The notes: generated by a model not told the origin, from the letters alone. A stretch of DNA of 64,000 nt from Ferdinandcohnia sp047246645 (GCF_047246645.1 NZ_JBFOKR010000002.1:124001-188000); one strand, 5' to 3'. Positions 51,261 to 60,712 are shown, numbered from the stretch's first letter. Numbers and translations: made by a program.

Positions 51261-52457
51261 TTATTCCTTACTAGAATCTGTTGCATTTACTTTTTCCGCT
51301 TGCCAGTAGTATTCTGCGAATACATCTGCAACTGCAGCTGATGTCCTTCTAAGTTCTTCAAAATTATTGTCGACTCCGCCAAACTCTATTAAGATTGCAT
51401 TATTCGATTTATCTTGGTTATATACTCCATTATTGCCAGGTCCACCTTGATCTAGTATTCCTCTGCTAAGACCAGGAAATTTTTTTTCCAGTAGTTGATG
51501 TAGGTTCTTAGCAATTTCAACATTTTTTTCATATGATGGGTTATCAGTTCCAACTACAAAGGCAATCCTTGCATATTCTTTTCCGTTGATTGTTATAGTA
51601 GTGTCGTTTTTCCGCTTGGAGTCTCGATGTATATCAATAAAATGTGTTAATTCTCTATTGTTACCCATTGCACTCACAAATAGCTCACCAGAAGCCTTAT
51701 AGGATTGGTTCCAATTGTAGCCTTTTTGATCCAGGTAAGTTTTCATATTTGTTGTATCCACTTGGCTGCCAATTCCTCTGGCTTGCAACTCCTCGCCTAG
51801 CATCTCACCAACCTTTGTTACGTTCATCTCTGGATGCACAGCTTTATTTGGATCATCTCCTACTTTTAAGTGTGGAAGATATGATTCATATGAATGTGTA
51901 TGATAAATAAACACAACCTTCTTATCACCTGTTGTCATCGTTGGTGGCGGCAATGCTTCAGCATCTTCTGGTCTTTCCAACTGTTCTATGTTTTGTGTTG
52001 CTGCTTGCCTTTCATCTAGTAATACTTCTAATGGTGGAGGAGATTCGACAGGCATATTCGTATAGTTGGTACCTTCACCAGCAACTATGATTTTTCCATC
52101 GAAAATTGAAAATCCTGGAAGCTCACGGCCTAAGAAACTTCTCGGGTCATCCAAATTCATATTTGTAGCTGCTTTAAACACAGCAGACGCATAATTCGGT
52201 TTGCTAGAAGAGTCAGTTAGAGCTTGAGTAAAATAACGATTTTCGTACCCTAGTAAATGGATCAGTGATTCTCCTGTTAGGTTTGTCGCTACATTACCAA
52301 TTGTTGAGGACGTGATTCGATACTCAGGCTTCAGAGAAACGATTGCACCTGTTATTGTAAAAAGTAATATAAAGCAAAATATGAGGAATAAAATCCCTTT
52401 TACAATGCTTGTCCCTTGTATTGATACCATCATTCCAGTTGCTCTATAGCCTTTCAT
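51261..52457 (-). CDS. spoIIP: Stage II sporulation protein P
   Basis: SpoIIP is a peptidoglycan amidase and endopeptidase of the DMP engulfment complex. The 398-residue protein has an N-terminal membrane helix (about 20-44), a linker (residues 45-170) and the catalytic domain with FIYHTHSYESYLPHL, HFIDIHRDS and NNAILIEFGGVDNN, whose His and Glu residues bind the zinc. GAGGAGGTA precedes the ATG at 52457. gpr lies upstream (87 bases) and yqxA downstream. Confidence 0.94.
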   Translation of the reverse strand: MKGYRATGMMVSIQGTSIVKGILFLIFCFILLFTITGAIVSLKPEYRITSSTIGNVATNLTGESLIHLLGYENRYFTQALTDSSSKPNYASAVFKAATNMNLDDPRSFLGRELPGFSIFDGKIIVAGEGTNYTNMPVESPPPLEVLLDERQAATQNIEQLERPEDAEALPPPTMTTGDKKVVFIYHTHSYESYLPHLKVGDDPNKAVHPEMNVTKVGEMLGEELQARGIGSQVDTTNMKTYLDQKGYNWNQSYKASGELFVSAMGNNRELTHFIDIHRDSKRKNDTTITINGKEYARIAFVVGTDNPSYEKNVEIAKNLHQLLEKKFPGLSRGILDQGGPGNNGVYNQDKSNNAILIEFGGVDNNFEELRRTSAAVADVFAEYYWQAEKVNATDSSKE

Positions 52458-52544
52458 ATTCTACCTCCTCAAAGTCTGTCTATCATATTGATATGTGCAG
52501 ACTTTGATTGGTAGAACCTATTTGCTAGATTTCATTAACTTTTC

Positions 52545-53672
52545 TTAGTGAGTATATGCCCCTATTTCATCTTGTCCAATTTGACCGTGTAACGCAGCAT
52601 TTAGTCCACCCGCTATCACATTCGCCATATCCTCAATGAAAACATCAACTTCTTTTGGAGTAACCATTAAGTTGTGTCCTAATGGAGCAAGAACCTCGTG
52701 AATTAATTTTCTTTTTTCATCCTCTGGTAGATTTCCGACAATTCCTAAGAATGTATTTCGTTCCTGTTCTCCAGGCAAATCTTCATCAGTTAACACTCTT
52801 TTTTCTCCGAATGTCATACCTGCTGGTACTAGTGAACGTGAAGGTTTCCCACCTTCTCTCATTTCTCTACCAAAATGCTTTAAAATAAAGTCAATTGCAT
52901 CACTAGTAATAGAAACGGCGTCTACAACTGTCGGAATTCCAATAGCGATAACCGGAATACCAAGTGAATCTTGACTAAGTTCTTTACGCTTATTGCCCAC
53001 ACCTGATCCTGGATGAATCCCTGTATCTGATATTTGTATGGTAGAATTTACACGTTCCACAGAACGTGCAGCCAATGCATCAATTGCTATTACAAAATCC
53101 GGCTTCGATTTCTCAATTACACCATAAATTATGTCACTCGTTTCGATACCAGTTATCCCCATTACCCCCGGAGCAATCGCACTTACGGACCGAAATCCTT
53201 CTTGGACACTTTCAGGTTGTAAATTAAATAAGTGTCTTGTGATAACCAAGTTTTCTACTGCAATCGGCCCTAATGCATCGGGAGTTACATTCCAGTTCCC
53301 TAACCCTACTACTAAACAACTTGCATCTTTCGAGATATTAAGCTTTTGAAGAAAGTGACTAAACTCCTTCGCAAACACTTCTTGAACTTTTTGTTGAAGC
53401 TCAGAGTCTTTTTGTCTTATTCCTTGTACCTCTAGTGTAAGATAATTCCCTTTTTTCTTTCCAATCGCATTTGCGCCTTCTTCTGTAATCTCTACTGTTG
53501 AAATTTTAATTCCATCAACATCTCTTTCTTTAACTATTACTCCTTCAATATCGGAAACAGGCTCTTGCTCTTGTTGCCTTTTTTTATTTCGTTCCTCTAC
53601 TGCCATCGTTCGTGCTTCAAGTGCTAAATCTGTTCGCACAGAGTATTTGCTCAAATCAAGTTGCTCGCCCAA
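52545..53672 (-). CDS. gpr: Germination protease Gpr
   Basis: Gpr degrades small acid-soluble spore proteins at germination. The 375-residue zymogen has VGLGNWNVTPDALGP, GVMGITGIETSDII, AIDALAARSVERVN and HPGSGVGNKRK, characteristic of the GPR family (A25 peptidases). The start is TTG at 53672: GGGAGGTTAT lies upstream with proper spacing and the product begins MGEQLDLSKYSVRTDL, near the known propeptide; a longer frame from 53711 lacks such a site. A sigma-G-like promoter lies at 53734. It is followed by spoIIP. Confidence 0.94.
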   Translation of the reverse strand: MGEQLDLSKYSVRTDLALEARTMAVEERNKKRQQEQEPVSDIEGVIVKERDVDGIKISTVEITEEGANAIGKKKGNYLTLEVQGIRQKDSELQQKVQEVFAKEFSHFLQKLNISKDASCLVVGLGNWNVTPDALGPIAVENLVITRHLFNLQPESVQEGFRSVSAIAPGVMGITGIETSDIIYGVIEKSKPDFVIAIDALAARSVERVNSTIQISDTGIHPGSGVGNKRKELSQDSLGIPVIAIGIPTVVDAVSITSDAIDFILKHFGREMREGGKPSRSLVPAGMTFGEKRVLTDEDLPGEQERNTFLGIVGNLPEDEKRKLIHEVLAPLGHNLMVTPKEVDVFIEDMANVIAGGLNAALHGQIGQDEIGAYTH

Positions 53673-53974
53673 TATAATAACCTCCCATTTTGTTAGCTCA
53701 GGTAACTTCAAATTGAAGACTAGTTTTTTTACATACTATGTATAGCTTTGCCTGAGTAAATACTGTTCATTCAATTTTTATCTTTTAGTAAGCATATAAT
53801 GGTATTGCATTATTACCTCCAATTTGATAGAATATCATTTGTTCGACATCAGAATATCTAAAGACTTTATTCTGGTCATTAACGCAAAGAAAACTTTATA
53901 AATATAGGTTTTCATTCATTTTCGAAAATGATTGATCGTATTAGATCATCTTGATATTCGCAGGAGGTGAAAGT
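53673..53974. other. Divergent upstream region of gpr and rpsT
   Basis: No gene seen in about 300 bases. It holds the sigma-G-like site for gpr, and before rpsT a palindrome TCATTTTCGAAAATGA (around 53921-53936) plus AGGAGGTGAAAGT at the rpsT start. The rpsT promoter was not clearly located. Confidence 0.5.
53734..53764 (-). promoter_or_regulatory. Possible sigma-G promoter of gpr
   Basis: CATAGTA (53734-53740 on the minus strand) matches the forespore -10 consensus CATACTA at six of seven positions; AGTATT 18 bases upstream is a weak -35. Gpr is forespore-specific in B. subtilis. Confidence 0.4.
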
Positions 53975-54241
53975 ATGCCAAATATTAAATCAGCTATCAA
54001 ACGCGTAAAAACAAGTGATGAAAGCCGTGCACATAATGCAACTGTAAAGTCTGCAATGCGTACTGCTGTTAAAAACTTCGAAGCAACTGTTGCTAACAAC
54101 GATGCTGACAACGCAAAAGCAGCTTATGTAACTGCTGCTAGCAAGCTTGACAAAGCTGCTCGTAAAGGTCTTATCCATAAGAATGTTGCTGACCGCCAAA
54201 AGTCTCGTCTAGCTAAAAAACTTAACGAGGTTAACGCATAA
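53975..54241 (+). CDS. rpsT: 30S ribosomal protein S20
   Basis: An 88-residue, Lys- and Ala-rich helical protein starting MPNIKSAIKRVKTSDESRAH and ending KSRLAKKLNEVNA, as in bacterial S20, which binds 16S rRNA early in 30S assembly. The ATG at 53975 is preceded by AGGAGGTGA (53962-53970); an in-frame upstream ATG at 53951 is not used. It is a plus-strand singleton between gpr and holA with its own terminator, the standard Bacillus arrangement. Confidence 0.97.
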   Translation: MPNIKSAIKRVKTSDESRAHNATVKSAMRTAVKNFEATVANNDADNAKAAYVTAASKLDKAARKGLIHKNVADRQKSRLAKKLNEVNA

Positions 54242-54246
54242 TAATT

Positions 54247-54276
54247 AAAAAAACGACTCTGATGAGTCGTTTTTTT
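54247..54276 (+). terminator. Terminator of rpsT, possibly shared with holA
   Basis: AAAAAACGACTC/GAGTCGTTTTTT with loop TGAT. The A/T ends give a T-run in both directions; holA converges from the right about 100 bases away. Confidence 0.92.
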
Positions 54277-54379
54277 GTTTATATACTTTGCAAATTATGA
54301 AAGCCATAGATAGTAAAGCCAAAAACCTTTAGTTATTTTGGTACTTACCACTTTGAAAGTCAACACCACAATTAATGTT

Positions 54380-55396
54380 CTACCTTGCCAAATTCATAAT
54401 AAATAACTCTAAAATCAGTTGTTTATCCTTTTTCCCGCTTTTCATCTCATAATCGGCTTCTGCTAATTGATTTATTATCCCAAGCAGTTCTTCTTCAGAA
54501 AATAGGTTTGCTTGTCCACTTGCAAGCTTCACACGAAAAGGATGTACTTTTATATTCCCTGCTATTTGCTGCTGACCATAGCCTTGTTTAGAAAGTACCT
54601 TAACCTGGTAGATTAGTCTAAATTGTGTTGCCAGTAAGGATAGAATTTTTAGGGGTTCTTCATTATTTTGAAGTAAATCATAAAAAATTCGTAGTGCCTC
54701 ATTTAATTTTCGATTTACTACTTTGTCTATTAACGAAAAAATATTTTGTTCCAACGATCTCGGAACAAGAAGTCTTACTGTTTCCTCTGTAATTGAACCA
54801 TTAGCGCCTACATAAAGACACATTTTTTCTAGTTCTTGAGCGATTATCATAAGATTAGTTCCAGCTACTTGTAAGAGCTCCTGGGTAGCGGTCGAACTAA
54901 TTGTAACCTCATATTGTTGTGCTCGCTCTGAAATCCATTTATGTAAATCTTGGTCATTTAGTGTATTTACTGTAAAAACCTCTGCATTTGCTTTAAGTTG
55001 TTTTACTATTTTTTTTCGTTCATCCAGTTTTTCATACGAAGCTAAAAATACAAGAATCGTAAAAGGGACTGGTTCCTTAATATACTGTTCCAGACTTTGA
55101 ATATTGTGCTCAACTTTCTCTTTAGTTTTTTCCGCTGTTAAAAAGGAAGGATTTTGAATGATAACAATTTTCCGCTCTCCCATAAAAGGTAACGTTTCCG
55201 CATCACTAATTGCTACTTCAATTGGTGTCTCTTCCATATCAAAGATAGACAAATTAAAATCTTTTTCATCTTCATGTAACCCATTTTTTATAAGTAAATC
55301 CTTCGTTTCTTGTAGTAGGAACGTCTCAGTTCCAAGTAATAAATAAATCGGGGCGAATTGTTTCTTCTTAATTTTTTTCCAAAGATCAAGGTTCAT
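54380..55396 (-). CDS. holA: DNA polymerase III subunit delta
   Basis: The 338-residue delta subunit (YqeN/HolA), the wrench of the clamp loader that opens the beta clamp. It has an N-terminal RecA-like fold without Walker motifs (FAPIYLLLGTETFLLQET, about 13-30) and helical C-terminal domains (NEEPLKILSLLATQFRL, YQVKVLSKQGYGQQQIA). ATG at 55396. It is convergent with rpsT and has its own promoter at 55437. Gene and place match B. subtilis yqeN. Confidence 0.94.
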   Translation of the reverse strand: MNLDLWKKIKKKQFAPIYLLLGTETFLLQETKDLLIKNGLHEDEKDFNLSIFDMEETPIEVAISDAETLPFMGERKIVIIQNPSFLTAEKTKEKVEHNIQSLEQYIKEPVPFTILVFLASYEKLDERKKIVKQLKANAEVFTVNTLNDQDLHKWISERAQQYEVTISSTATQELLQVAGTNLMIIAQELEKMCLYVGANGSITEETVRLLVPRSLEQNIFSLIDKVVNRKLNEALRIFYDLLQNNEEPLKILSLLATQFRLIYQVKVLSKQGYGQQQIAGNIKVHPFRVKLASGQANLFSEEELLGIINQLAEADYEMKSGKKDKQLILELFIMNLAR

Positions 55397-55436
55397 GTAT
55401 TACCTCTCCAACTACCAACTTTTTTCTTTCTATTTT

Positions 55437-55465
55437 ATCGTATCGGTAAATCAAAAATATTTCAA
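55437..55465 (-). promoter_or_regulatory. Sigma-A promoter of holA
   Basis: TTGAAA (55460-55465), 17 bases, TACGAT (55437-55442) on the minus strand, 41 bases before the ATG. Confidence 0.6.
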
Positions 55466-55481
55466 CAAAGAGAATGACAAA

Positions 55482-55565
55482 AGGGAATTGGTTACCCAAT
55501 TCCCTATCTATATAATAAACATTACCAGGCAAGCCCCGGGTAACTTGCCGAGTAATGATTTTTTA
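55482..55565. other. Two strong hairpins upstream of holA, the second terminator-like
   Basis: AGGGAATTGG/CCAATTCCCT (55482-55505) and, 14 bases later, a compound stem CATTAC-ca-GGCAAG/CTTGCC-ga-GTAATG (55520-55557) followed by six T residues on the plus strand. No gene reads into it from the left, so its transcript is not explained. The sequence between it and yqzM shows no gene. Confidence 0.65.
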
Positions 55566-55746
55566 AAGCAACCACACTATATCTATGTACTATTAGGCTT
55601 TCCGATATAATGTGAACTATTTGTGACAACTGTTGTTAAAAGTGGAAGAGTATCGGATAATAAGGGAAATAGTGTGCTTCTTTTTAATGACATATAGATT
55701 TTTTTTTTGAGTTGGGCTATACTATAACTGTTTAGGAGGGGTTACA

Positions 55747-55881
55747 GTGAACGAATTTGAAAATAATAAGCAAAACACTCGTAATGACGTTATTGACGCT
55801 GGTATAGGATTCATTGCTTCATTTGGATTCTTTGCTACTATTTTTATTATTGCAATGCTTATTAAAGTTATTGGATCATAA
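55747..55881 (+). CDS. yqzM: YqzM-like small membrane protein
   Basis: A 44-residue protein with a polar start (VNEFENNKQNTRNDVIDA) and one hydrophobic helix (about 19-41, GIGFIASFGFFATIFIIAML). GTG at 55747 follows AGGAGGGG. It lies between holA and comEC and matches the small YqzM family conserved in Bacillus; function unknown. It is read opposite to both neighbours and ends before a strong terminator. Confidence 0.85.
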   Translation: MNEFENNKQNTRNDVIDAGIGFIASFGFFATIFIIAMLIKVIGS

Positions 55882-55907
55882 TAAGGACAGCATACATACT
55901 GTCAAAC

Positions 55908-55938
55908 AGAGACTGCCCAATTGTGGCAGTCTCTTTTC
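55908..55938 (+). terminator. Terminator of yqzM
   Basis: AGAGACTGCC/GGCAGTCTCT, a perfect 10-bp stem with loop CAATTGT, followed by TTTT on the plus strand. Confidence 0.87.
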
Positions 55939-55953
55939 GTTTCCCTTTATATA

Positions 55954-58281
55954 TTATGGAATTATCGTCCGAAAGGTTCCTTTCTTTTTCGAAAAACGGT
56001 AAGAAACAGCCCCATTTAAATCAGTGCGGTATACATGAATATTTGAAGAATTAAGTCGTTTTACAACCTCTGGGTGTGGATGATTAAATCGATTGTTTTT
56101 TCCCACCGGAATTAATGCCACCTCAGGATTTACTTTCTTTATAAAAAACTCTGTAGATGATGTTTTGCTACCGTGGTGACCTACTTTCAATACATCTACT
56201 TCTATATTCTTATATGTAGATATAAAGCTCTGCTCCCCACTTTTCTCTGTATCCCCCATGAACAGCCACTTTAGTCCTCCCAGCTCTGAATACAAGATAA
56301 TTGAATTGTCATTCTCTTGCCTCTCACTTCCATTTGGCCCCAACACATAAAATGAATAGTCTCCTTCCGACCACATTTTTCCAATCTCAACCATTTCTAT
56401 AGATATATTTTTCTCTGCGGCTAACTTAAGCAAATTCTCTTCTTGTTGTGAATTCTTACTTTTATTGGTAGCGAGCACAAGCATATCGACTGAGATGCTT
56501 CTTAATACATCTTCTGCACCACCAATATGATCCTGGTCACCGTGAGTAATGATTACTCTCGAAAGACTTCGAATTCCTCTTGATGCCAAATATGGAAGGA
56601 TGATATCCTCACCTGTAGAAAATTCAGTTCGTCTTTTTCTCCAGTCCTCTTTTTCAAATTCTACTGTTCCTCCTGTATCTATTAGATAGACAGCTTTTCT
56701 ATACGGAAGCTCCACGACAATACTATCTCCTTGTCCTACATCCAGCATCGTGACCTCACCAGTAGGATTTACAAACGGTAGCAAGAACTGAATTCCAATT
56801 AACAATATGGGGCCAATAATAGCTTTTTGTAACCATCTTTTATGTTTTTCCCATTCTTTTACATAATAAAATATGGATAAAACATATAAAACCATTAACA
56901 CAAAAGATGGCTTACCAAGAGTTAAGACAGAAAACGAAAACCCAGAAAAGAACAAGGTTACGTGATTAGATACATTTAGTATGAATGTTAGTATGGAAGT
57001 TAATATGAGTCCTAACGGCTCTATTACTCCCAGTAGGAACACTGTTAGTAATGCCATGGGTAATATGATTACAGAGTATAAAGGAACATAAAGCATATTT
57101 AACGGAAGACTTAATAAGGAGAATTCATAAAAATGATACAAAAGAATAGGCATGGAACTAATTTGTGAAACGAAGGAAACAGCAAATAACGAAGATAGAA
57201 AATGGTTATATTTTCTAAAAATAACGCCTGAAGAAAGCACCAAAGAAAAGCTCACAATAAACGAAAGCTGAAAGCCTATGTTAACAACTAAATATGGATT
57301 TACGGCAAGCATTATAATAAATGCAATACTGATAACGTCTAGGATACTTACCTTTTTAAACCACAACAAACTTATTAACACAATCATTGTCATCAAAACA
57401 GAGCGTATTACAGAAGGAGAACCCCCAGCTATAATCATATAAATCGGCAGAAAACAGAGGAGTATGGTTGCAGCAAATTCTCGAGTTATGCCTAATCGTA
57501 TTAGTAAAAAGAAAAACATTCCTGTCATTAGGCCTACATGTAATCCAGAAATGGCTAGAAGATGGATTAAGCCTAGTGATTGATACGAACTGACTATATC
57601 GGTGGAGATATTTCTTCGTTCTCCATAAATAAGTGCTTGTACCATCCCGGCAGATGTCCCATCAAAATACGTTTCTATCTGTTGGACTCCTTTTTTTCTG
57701 ACTTTCAAAAGAGTCTTCATTATGTCGAATTTTTCCACTGTATTGCAATTACCTAGGTCTATCTCTTTTATTTCATACAACCAATGTATTTCCTTAAGAT
57801 ATAAATATTTTTTATAATCAAATGCATTGGGATTTCGGGATACTTCCGGCCGCTCCAATGTTCCCATAAATGAACAGGATATCCCTACTTGAAAATGCGT
57901 ACTAAGCTTATTTTTTTCTTCTTCTGTTTTAATGATATATGTCAGTAATACTTTTTCATTTGAGGGTATTTTTATAGTTGCAGTTAGTTTATCACCATTA
58001 ATGTCAGGAGAATCAATCACTTTTCCATTTAGAGTTTCTTTATCATAAGATAGTGTGGAAATGTTGTTATTATCAGTTATAACAAATAGAGTCATAAAGA
58101 AGAAAAATACACACAGACAGGTAACTACAAAAATGAAGTGGTGTCGGAGGATTATATAAATAAGGAATGATAAGGGGAAGAGTAAAGATATCCAATGAAA
58201 TAAGGTATAAGGGACTATGATACCAAATAAAGCAAACAAGGCAATATAAAACAACTTTCCCTGTACATAGTCCCAATACAT
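55954..58281 (-). CDS. comEC: DNA uptake channel protein ComEC
   Basis: The 775-residue transformation channel that passes one DNA strand through the membrane. It has N-terminal helices, an outer OB-like domain (about 65-190), a competence domain with about seven helices (GLIHLLAISGLHVGLMTGMF, SPSVIRSVLMTMIVLISLLW) and a C-terminal metallo-beta-lactamase-like domain (MLDVGQGDSIVVELP, ITHGDQDHIGGAEDVL, VLKVGHHGSKTSSTEFF) that may degrade the other strand. The ATG at 58281 follows the comEB stop by 7 bases; a longer frame overlapping comEB is not needed. Normal length suggests a functional uptake system. Confidence 0.95.
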   Translation of the reverse strand: MYWDYVQGKLFYIALFALFGIIVPYTLFHWISLLFPLSFLIYIILRHHFIFVVTCLCVFFFFMTLFVITDNNNISTLSYDKETLNGKVIDSPDINGDKLTATIKIPSNEKVLLTYIIKTEEEKNKLSTHFQVGISCSFMGTLERPEVSRNPNAFDYKKYLYLKEIHWLYEIKEIDLGNCNTVEKFDIMKTLLKVRKKGVQQIETYFDGTSAGMVQALIYGERRNISTDIVSSYQSLGLIHLLAISGLHVGLMTGMFFFLLIRLGITREFAATILLCFLPIYMIIAGGSPSVIRSVLMTMIVLISLLWFKKVSILDVISIAFIIMLAVNPYLVVNIGFQLSFIVSFSLVLSSGVIFRKYNHFLSSLFAVSFVSQISSMPILLYHFYEFSLLSLPLNMLYVPLYSVIILPMALLTVFLLGVIEPLGLILTSILTFILNVSNHVTLFFSGFSFSVLTLGKPSFVLMVLYVLSIFYYVKEWEKHKRWLQKAIIGPILLIGIQFLLPFVNPTGEVTMLDVGQGDSIVVELPYRKAVYLIDTGGTVEFEKEDWRKRRTEFSTGEDIILPYLASRGIRSLSRVIITHGDQDHIGGAEDVLRSISVDMLVLATNKSKNSQQEENLLKLAAEKNISIEMVEIGKMWSEGDYSFYVLGPNGSERQENDNSIILYSELGGLKWLFMGDTEKSGEQSFISTYKNIEVDVLKVGHHGSKTSSTEFFIKKVNPEVALIPVGKNNRFNHPHPEVVKRLNSSNIHVYRTDLNGAVSYRFSKKKGTFRTIIP

Positions 58282-58288
58282 TAACAAT

Positions 58289-58861
58289 CTACTCCAAAGT
58301 AGTTGAAAATAATGCTGCAGCCTGTTCATGTAGTTCCTGAATTTCCTTTTCTTCTGCCCCGGACTCATCTAGCTTGTCTATTAATTTATTGAAAAAGTTT
58401 AGTTTTTCATTTGATTTAATATCAATTACCGCTTCGTATAGAGGTACCTGCTCCACCTTTACATTTGCACCAGCAAAAAGTTCAATCGCATATGGGTGGT
58501 TTTTGTAATCAACAGCATAATAAACTGCTTTTATTCCAGCTTGAATTATGGCCTTACAGCACTGTAAACAAGGAAAATGCGTCACATATATCTCTGCATT
58601 TTCAGTAGGAACACCGAATTTTGCACATTGAAGGAGTGCATTCACTTCAGCATGTATTGTTCTGACACAGTGATTATCAATGACATAGCAACCTTCATCT
58701 ATGCAATGGGTACCGCCAGAGATTGAACCATTATATCCTCCTGCAATCATTCGTTTATCTCTTACGATTGTTGCCCCAACTGTCAAACGAGTGCATGTAC
58801 TACGTAAAGCTATTAAATGACTTTGAGCCATAAAATATTGATCCCATTTAATTCTATTCAT
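58289..58861 (-). CDS. comEB: ComE operon protein ComEB (dCMP deaminase)
   Basis: A 190-residue deoxycytidylate deaminase with zinc site His70 and Glu72 (TIHAEVNALLQC) and Cys98/Cys101 (FPCLQCCKAII), flanked by GGYNGSISGGTHC. It makes dUMP from dCMP; it is part of comE but not essential for DNA uptake in B. subtilis, where a polar localisation role has been proposed. ATG at 58861; a GTG two codons earlier is also possible. It lies between comEA and comEC. Confidence 0.93.
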   Translation of the reverse strand: MNRIKWDQYFMAQSHLIALRSTCTRLTVGATIVRDKRMIAGGYNGSISGGTHCIDEGCYVIDNHCVRTIHAEVNALLQCAKFGVPTENAEIYVTHFPCLQCCKAIIQAGIKAVYYAVDYKNHPYAIELFAGANVKVEQVPLYEAVIDIKSNEKLNFFNKLIDKLDESGAEEKEIQELHEQAAALFSTTLE

Positions 58862-58920
58862 TTCCACCCCGCCCTTCTACAAAATCTTACAATTATTTTA
58901 TCGGGTAATGTAGCCTTACG

Positions 58921-59532
58921 TCAATTTAATTTAAGTTGTTTTTGTATCTTTTCTAGTGACTTTTCCCCAATTCCACTCACTTCTAATAATTCGTTAATTT
59001 CCTTAAATGGTCCAAACTCCTCCCGATAAGCGATGATAGCAGCTGCTTTAGCAGGACCAATTCCGTTCAATGTTTGCAGTTCCTCTATAGTTGCTTTATT
59101 AAGCGATATCTTGCTATCATTCGCTTGAGTAACCGTTATATCTCCTTCTATTTCTTCGTCAATACTGGGAACATAAATAACCATTTCGTCCTCTACTTGT
59201 AATGCTAAGTTAACCTGTTTTAAATCAGCGTTATCCGTAAACCCTCCTGCACCCTCAATAACATCCTTTACTCTGGAATCTAGGTCGACTTCATAAACCC
59301 CTTGGTTCACTACCTCTCCCTTAATATCAACAAATACTTTCGAATTCTCATTAATGTTAATAAGTGTATCCTCCATATCAGAACTCTCGGCAATTTCTTC
59401 ATTTTGAAATTCTTGCAGGATCCCCTCTTTTCTTTCTTCTTTAGAAACGTTATATACGATCCCGATAGTTACAAGACCTACTCCACAAATAAGCAATAAC
59501 AATTTATACTTACCTTGCTTTAACATGTTCAT
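58921..59532 (-). CDS. comEA: Competence DNA receptor ComEA
   Basis: A 203-residue membrane-anchored DNA-binding protein: N-terminal helix (about 8-26), an outer SLBB-like domain (VFVDIKGEVVNQGVYEV), a flexible segment, and a C-terminal helix-hairpin-helix pair (LNKATIEELQTLNGIGPAKA and LLEVSGIGEKSLEKIQKQ) that binds double-stranded DNA. The ATG at 59532 (MNMLKQGKY) follows AAAGGAAG by 8 bases; a longer upstream frame is not used. It is first gene of comEA-comEB-comEC; no clear ComK box was found. Confidence 0.95.
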   Translation of the reverse strand: MNMLKQGKYKLLLLICGVGLVTIGIVYNVSKEERKEGILQEFQNEEIAESSDMEDTLININENSKVFVDIKGEVVNQGVYEVDLDSRVKDVIEGAGGFTDNADLKQVNLALQVEDEMVIYVPSIDEEIEGDITVTQANDSKISLNKATIEELQTLNGIGPAKAAAIIAYREEFGPFKEINELLEVSGIGEKSLEKIQKQLKLN

Positions 59533-59772
59533 ATTTTTTTCTTCCTTTCTTTGATTTAACTTGTAGTGAATAAAACAGTTAATATCTCTTAGTGAAACAA
59601 GCGAAATATTCCTACTACCATGCATATAATAAAAAACAGACTAGAAACGATAACTAACAGCGGGAAAAAATTTCTTAGTTTTAGATGAGTCAATTAAGCA
59701 AAATAACATTCATATTTTAAGCCTGATAAACATATTGTTATAGGAGAATATGTCTGCAAAGGAGGGACGAAC

Positions 59773-60606
59773 TTGAATATAGGGTTTATTGGTACAGGAA
59801 ACATGGGGAAAATTTTAATAGAGGCTTTTGTAGATTCTCTTGCAGTTCCACCTTCAAAGCTAACTATTACAAATCGTACAATTGAAAAAGCATTAGACAT
59901 TAAAAACTCCTTACCAGATATCAAGGTAGTAACAAGCAATGAAGAAGTTGTAAGTGGCTCGGATATCATTTTTATTTGTGTAAAGCCATTAGAGATTCAC
60001 CCCCTTTTACATCAAATAACTTCTTCCCTTACTAACAATAAATGCATTGTCTCAATTACAAGTCCTATTTCTGTCGAACAACTTGAATCTGCTGTAAGTT
60101 GCCAGGTAGCTAGGATTATACCGAGTATAACGAATCGTGCACTTTCTGGTGTTTCCTTATTTACTTTCGGTAAAAGCTGCAGTAGTAAGTATCAAGATTA
60201 CTTGGAGTTCTTATTCGAGCAATTATCCACACCGGTTCATATAAAAAATGACATTACAAGAGTTGCTTCAGATATAGTAAGCTGTGGCCCGGCATTCTTT
60301 AGTTATCTACTACAAAAATTTGTGAATGCTGCTGCATCGGAGACGGAAATAACGGAAGAACAAGCAACATTGCTGGCAAGTGAAATGATTATTGGGATGG
60401 GAAAACTACTTGAAAAGGAAATATTTACGCTACCTACTCTTCAACAAAAGGTTTGCGTTAAGGGTGGTGTTACCGGTGAAGGGATAAAGGCAATGGAGGA
60501 ACATATCGGTGAACTATTTGAAGAATTATTTAGAAGTACACACCGAAAATACGCCGAAGATATATGTGAGGTTAATAAACAATTTAACGAAACTCCATCA
60601 CGCTAA
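59773..60606 (+). CDS. comER: ComER, pyrroline-5-carboxylate reductase-like protein
   Basis: A 277-residue late-competence protein of the P5C-reductase family, with an N-terminal NADP-binding GTGNMG (7-12, in IGFIGTGNMGKIL) and the C-terminal dimer domain (VCVKGGVTGEGIKAMEEH). TTG at 59773 is the start with AAAGGAGGG upstream. It is divergent from comEA, as in B. subtilis, where it is dispensable for transformation and linked to proline or sporulation signalling; enzymatic activity is not proven. Confidence 0.92.
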   Translation: MNIGFIGTGNMGKILIEAFVDSLAVPPSKLTITNRTIEKALDIKNSLPDIKVVTSNEEVVSGSDIIFICVKPLEIHPLLHQITSSLTNNKCIVSITSPISVEQLESAVSCQVARIIPSITNRALSGVSLFTFGKSCSSKYQDYLEFLFEQLSTPVHIKNDITRVASDIVSCGPAFFSYLLQKFVNAAASETEITEEQATLLASEMIIGMGKLLEKEIFTLPTLQQKVCVKGGVTGEGIKAMEEHIGELFEELFRSTHRKYAEDICEVNKQFNETPSR

Positions 60607-60684
60607 CGTTTAATATTCTACATTGCTAAAAGAAACCCTTTTTGTTTTTAAAATTTATTTTAATTATAAATATAAATATAAATA

Positions 60685-60712
60685 GGTAGATACAATTTGT
60701 ATCTACCCTTTC
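60685..60712. terminator. Possible bidirectional terminator between comER and yqeM
   Basis: GGTAGATAC/GTATCTACC, 9-bp stem with loop AATTT, overlaps the yqeM stop; a T-rich tail follows on the plus strand and an A/T-rich run on the minus strand. Confidence 0.6.

Noticed and set aside
58282..58368. N-terminal extension of comEC into comEB
   Set aside because: An 80-base overlap with comEB is not needed; the ATG at 58281 has a ribosome-binding site and gives the usual protein length.
59533..59772. ComK boxes in the comEA-comER gap
   Set aside because: A/T tracts exist (AAAA and TTTT) but not with the five-base spacing and paired arrangement of a ComK site.
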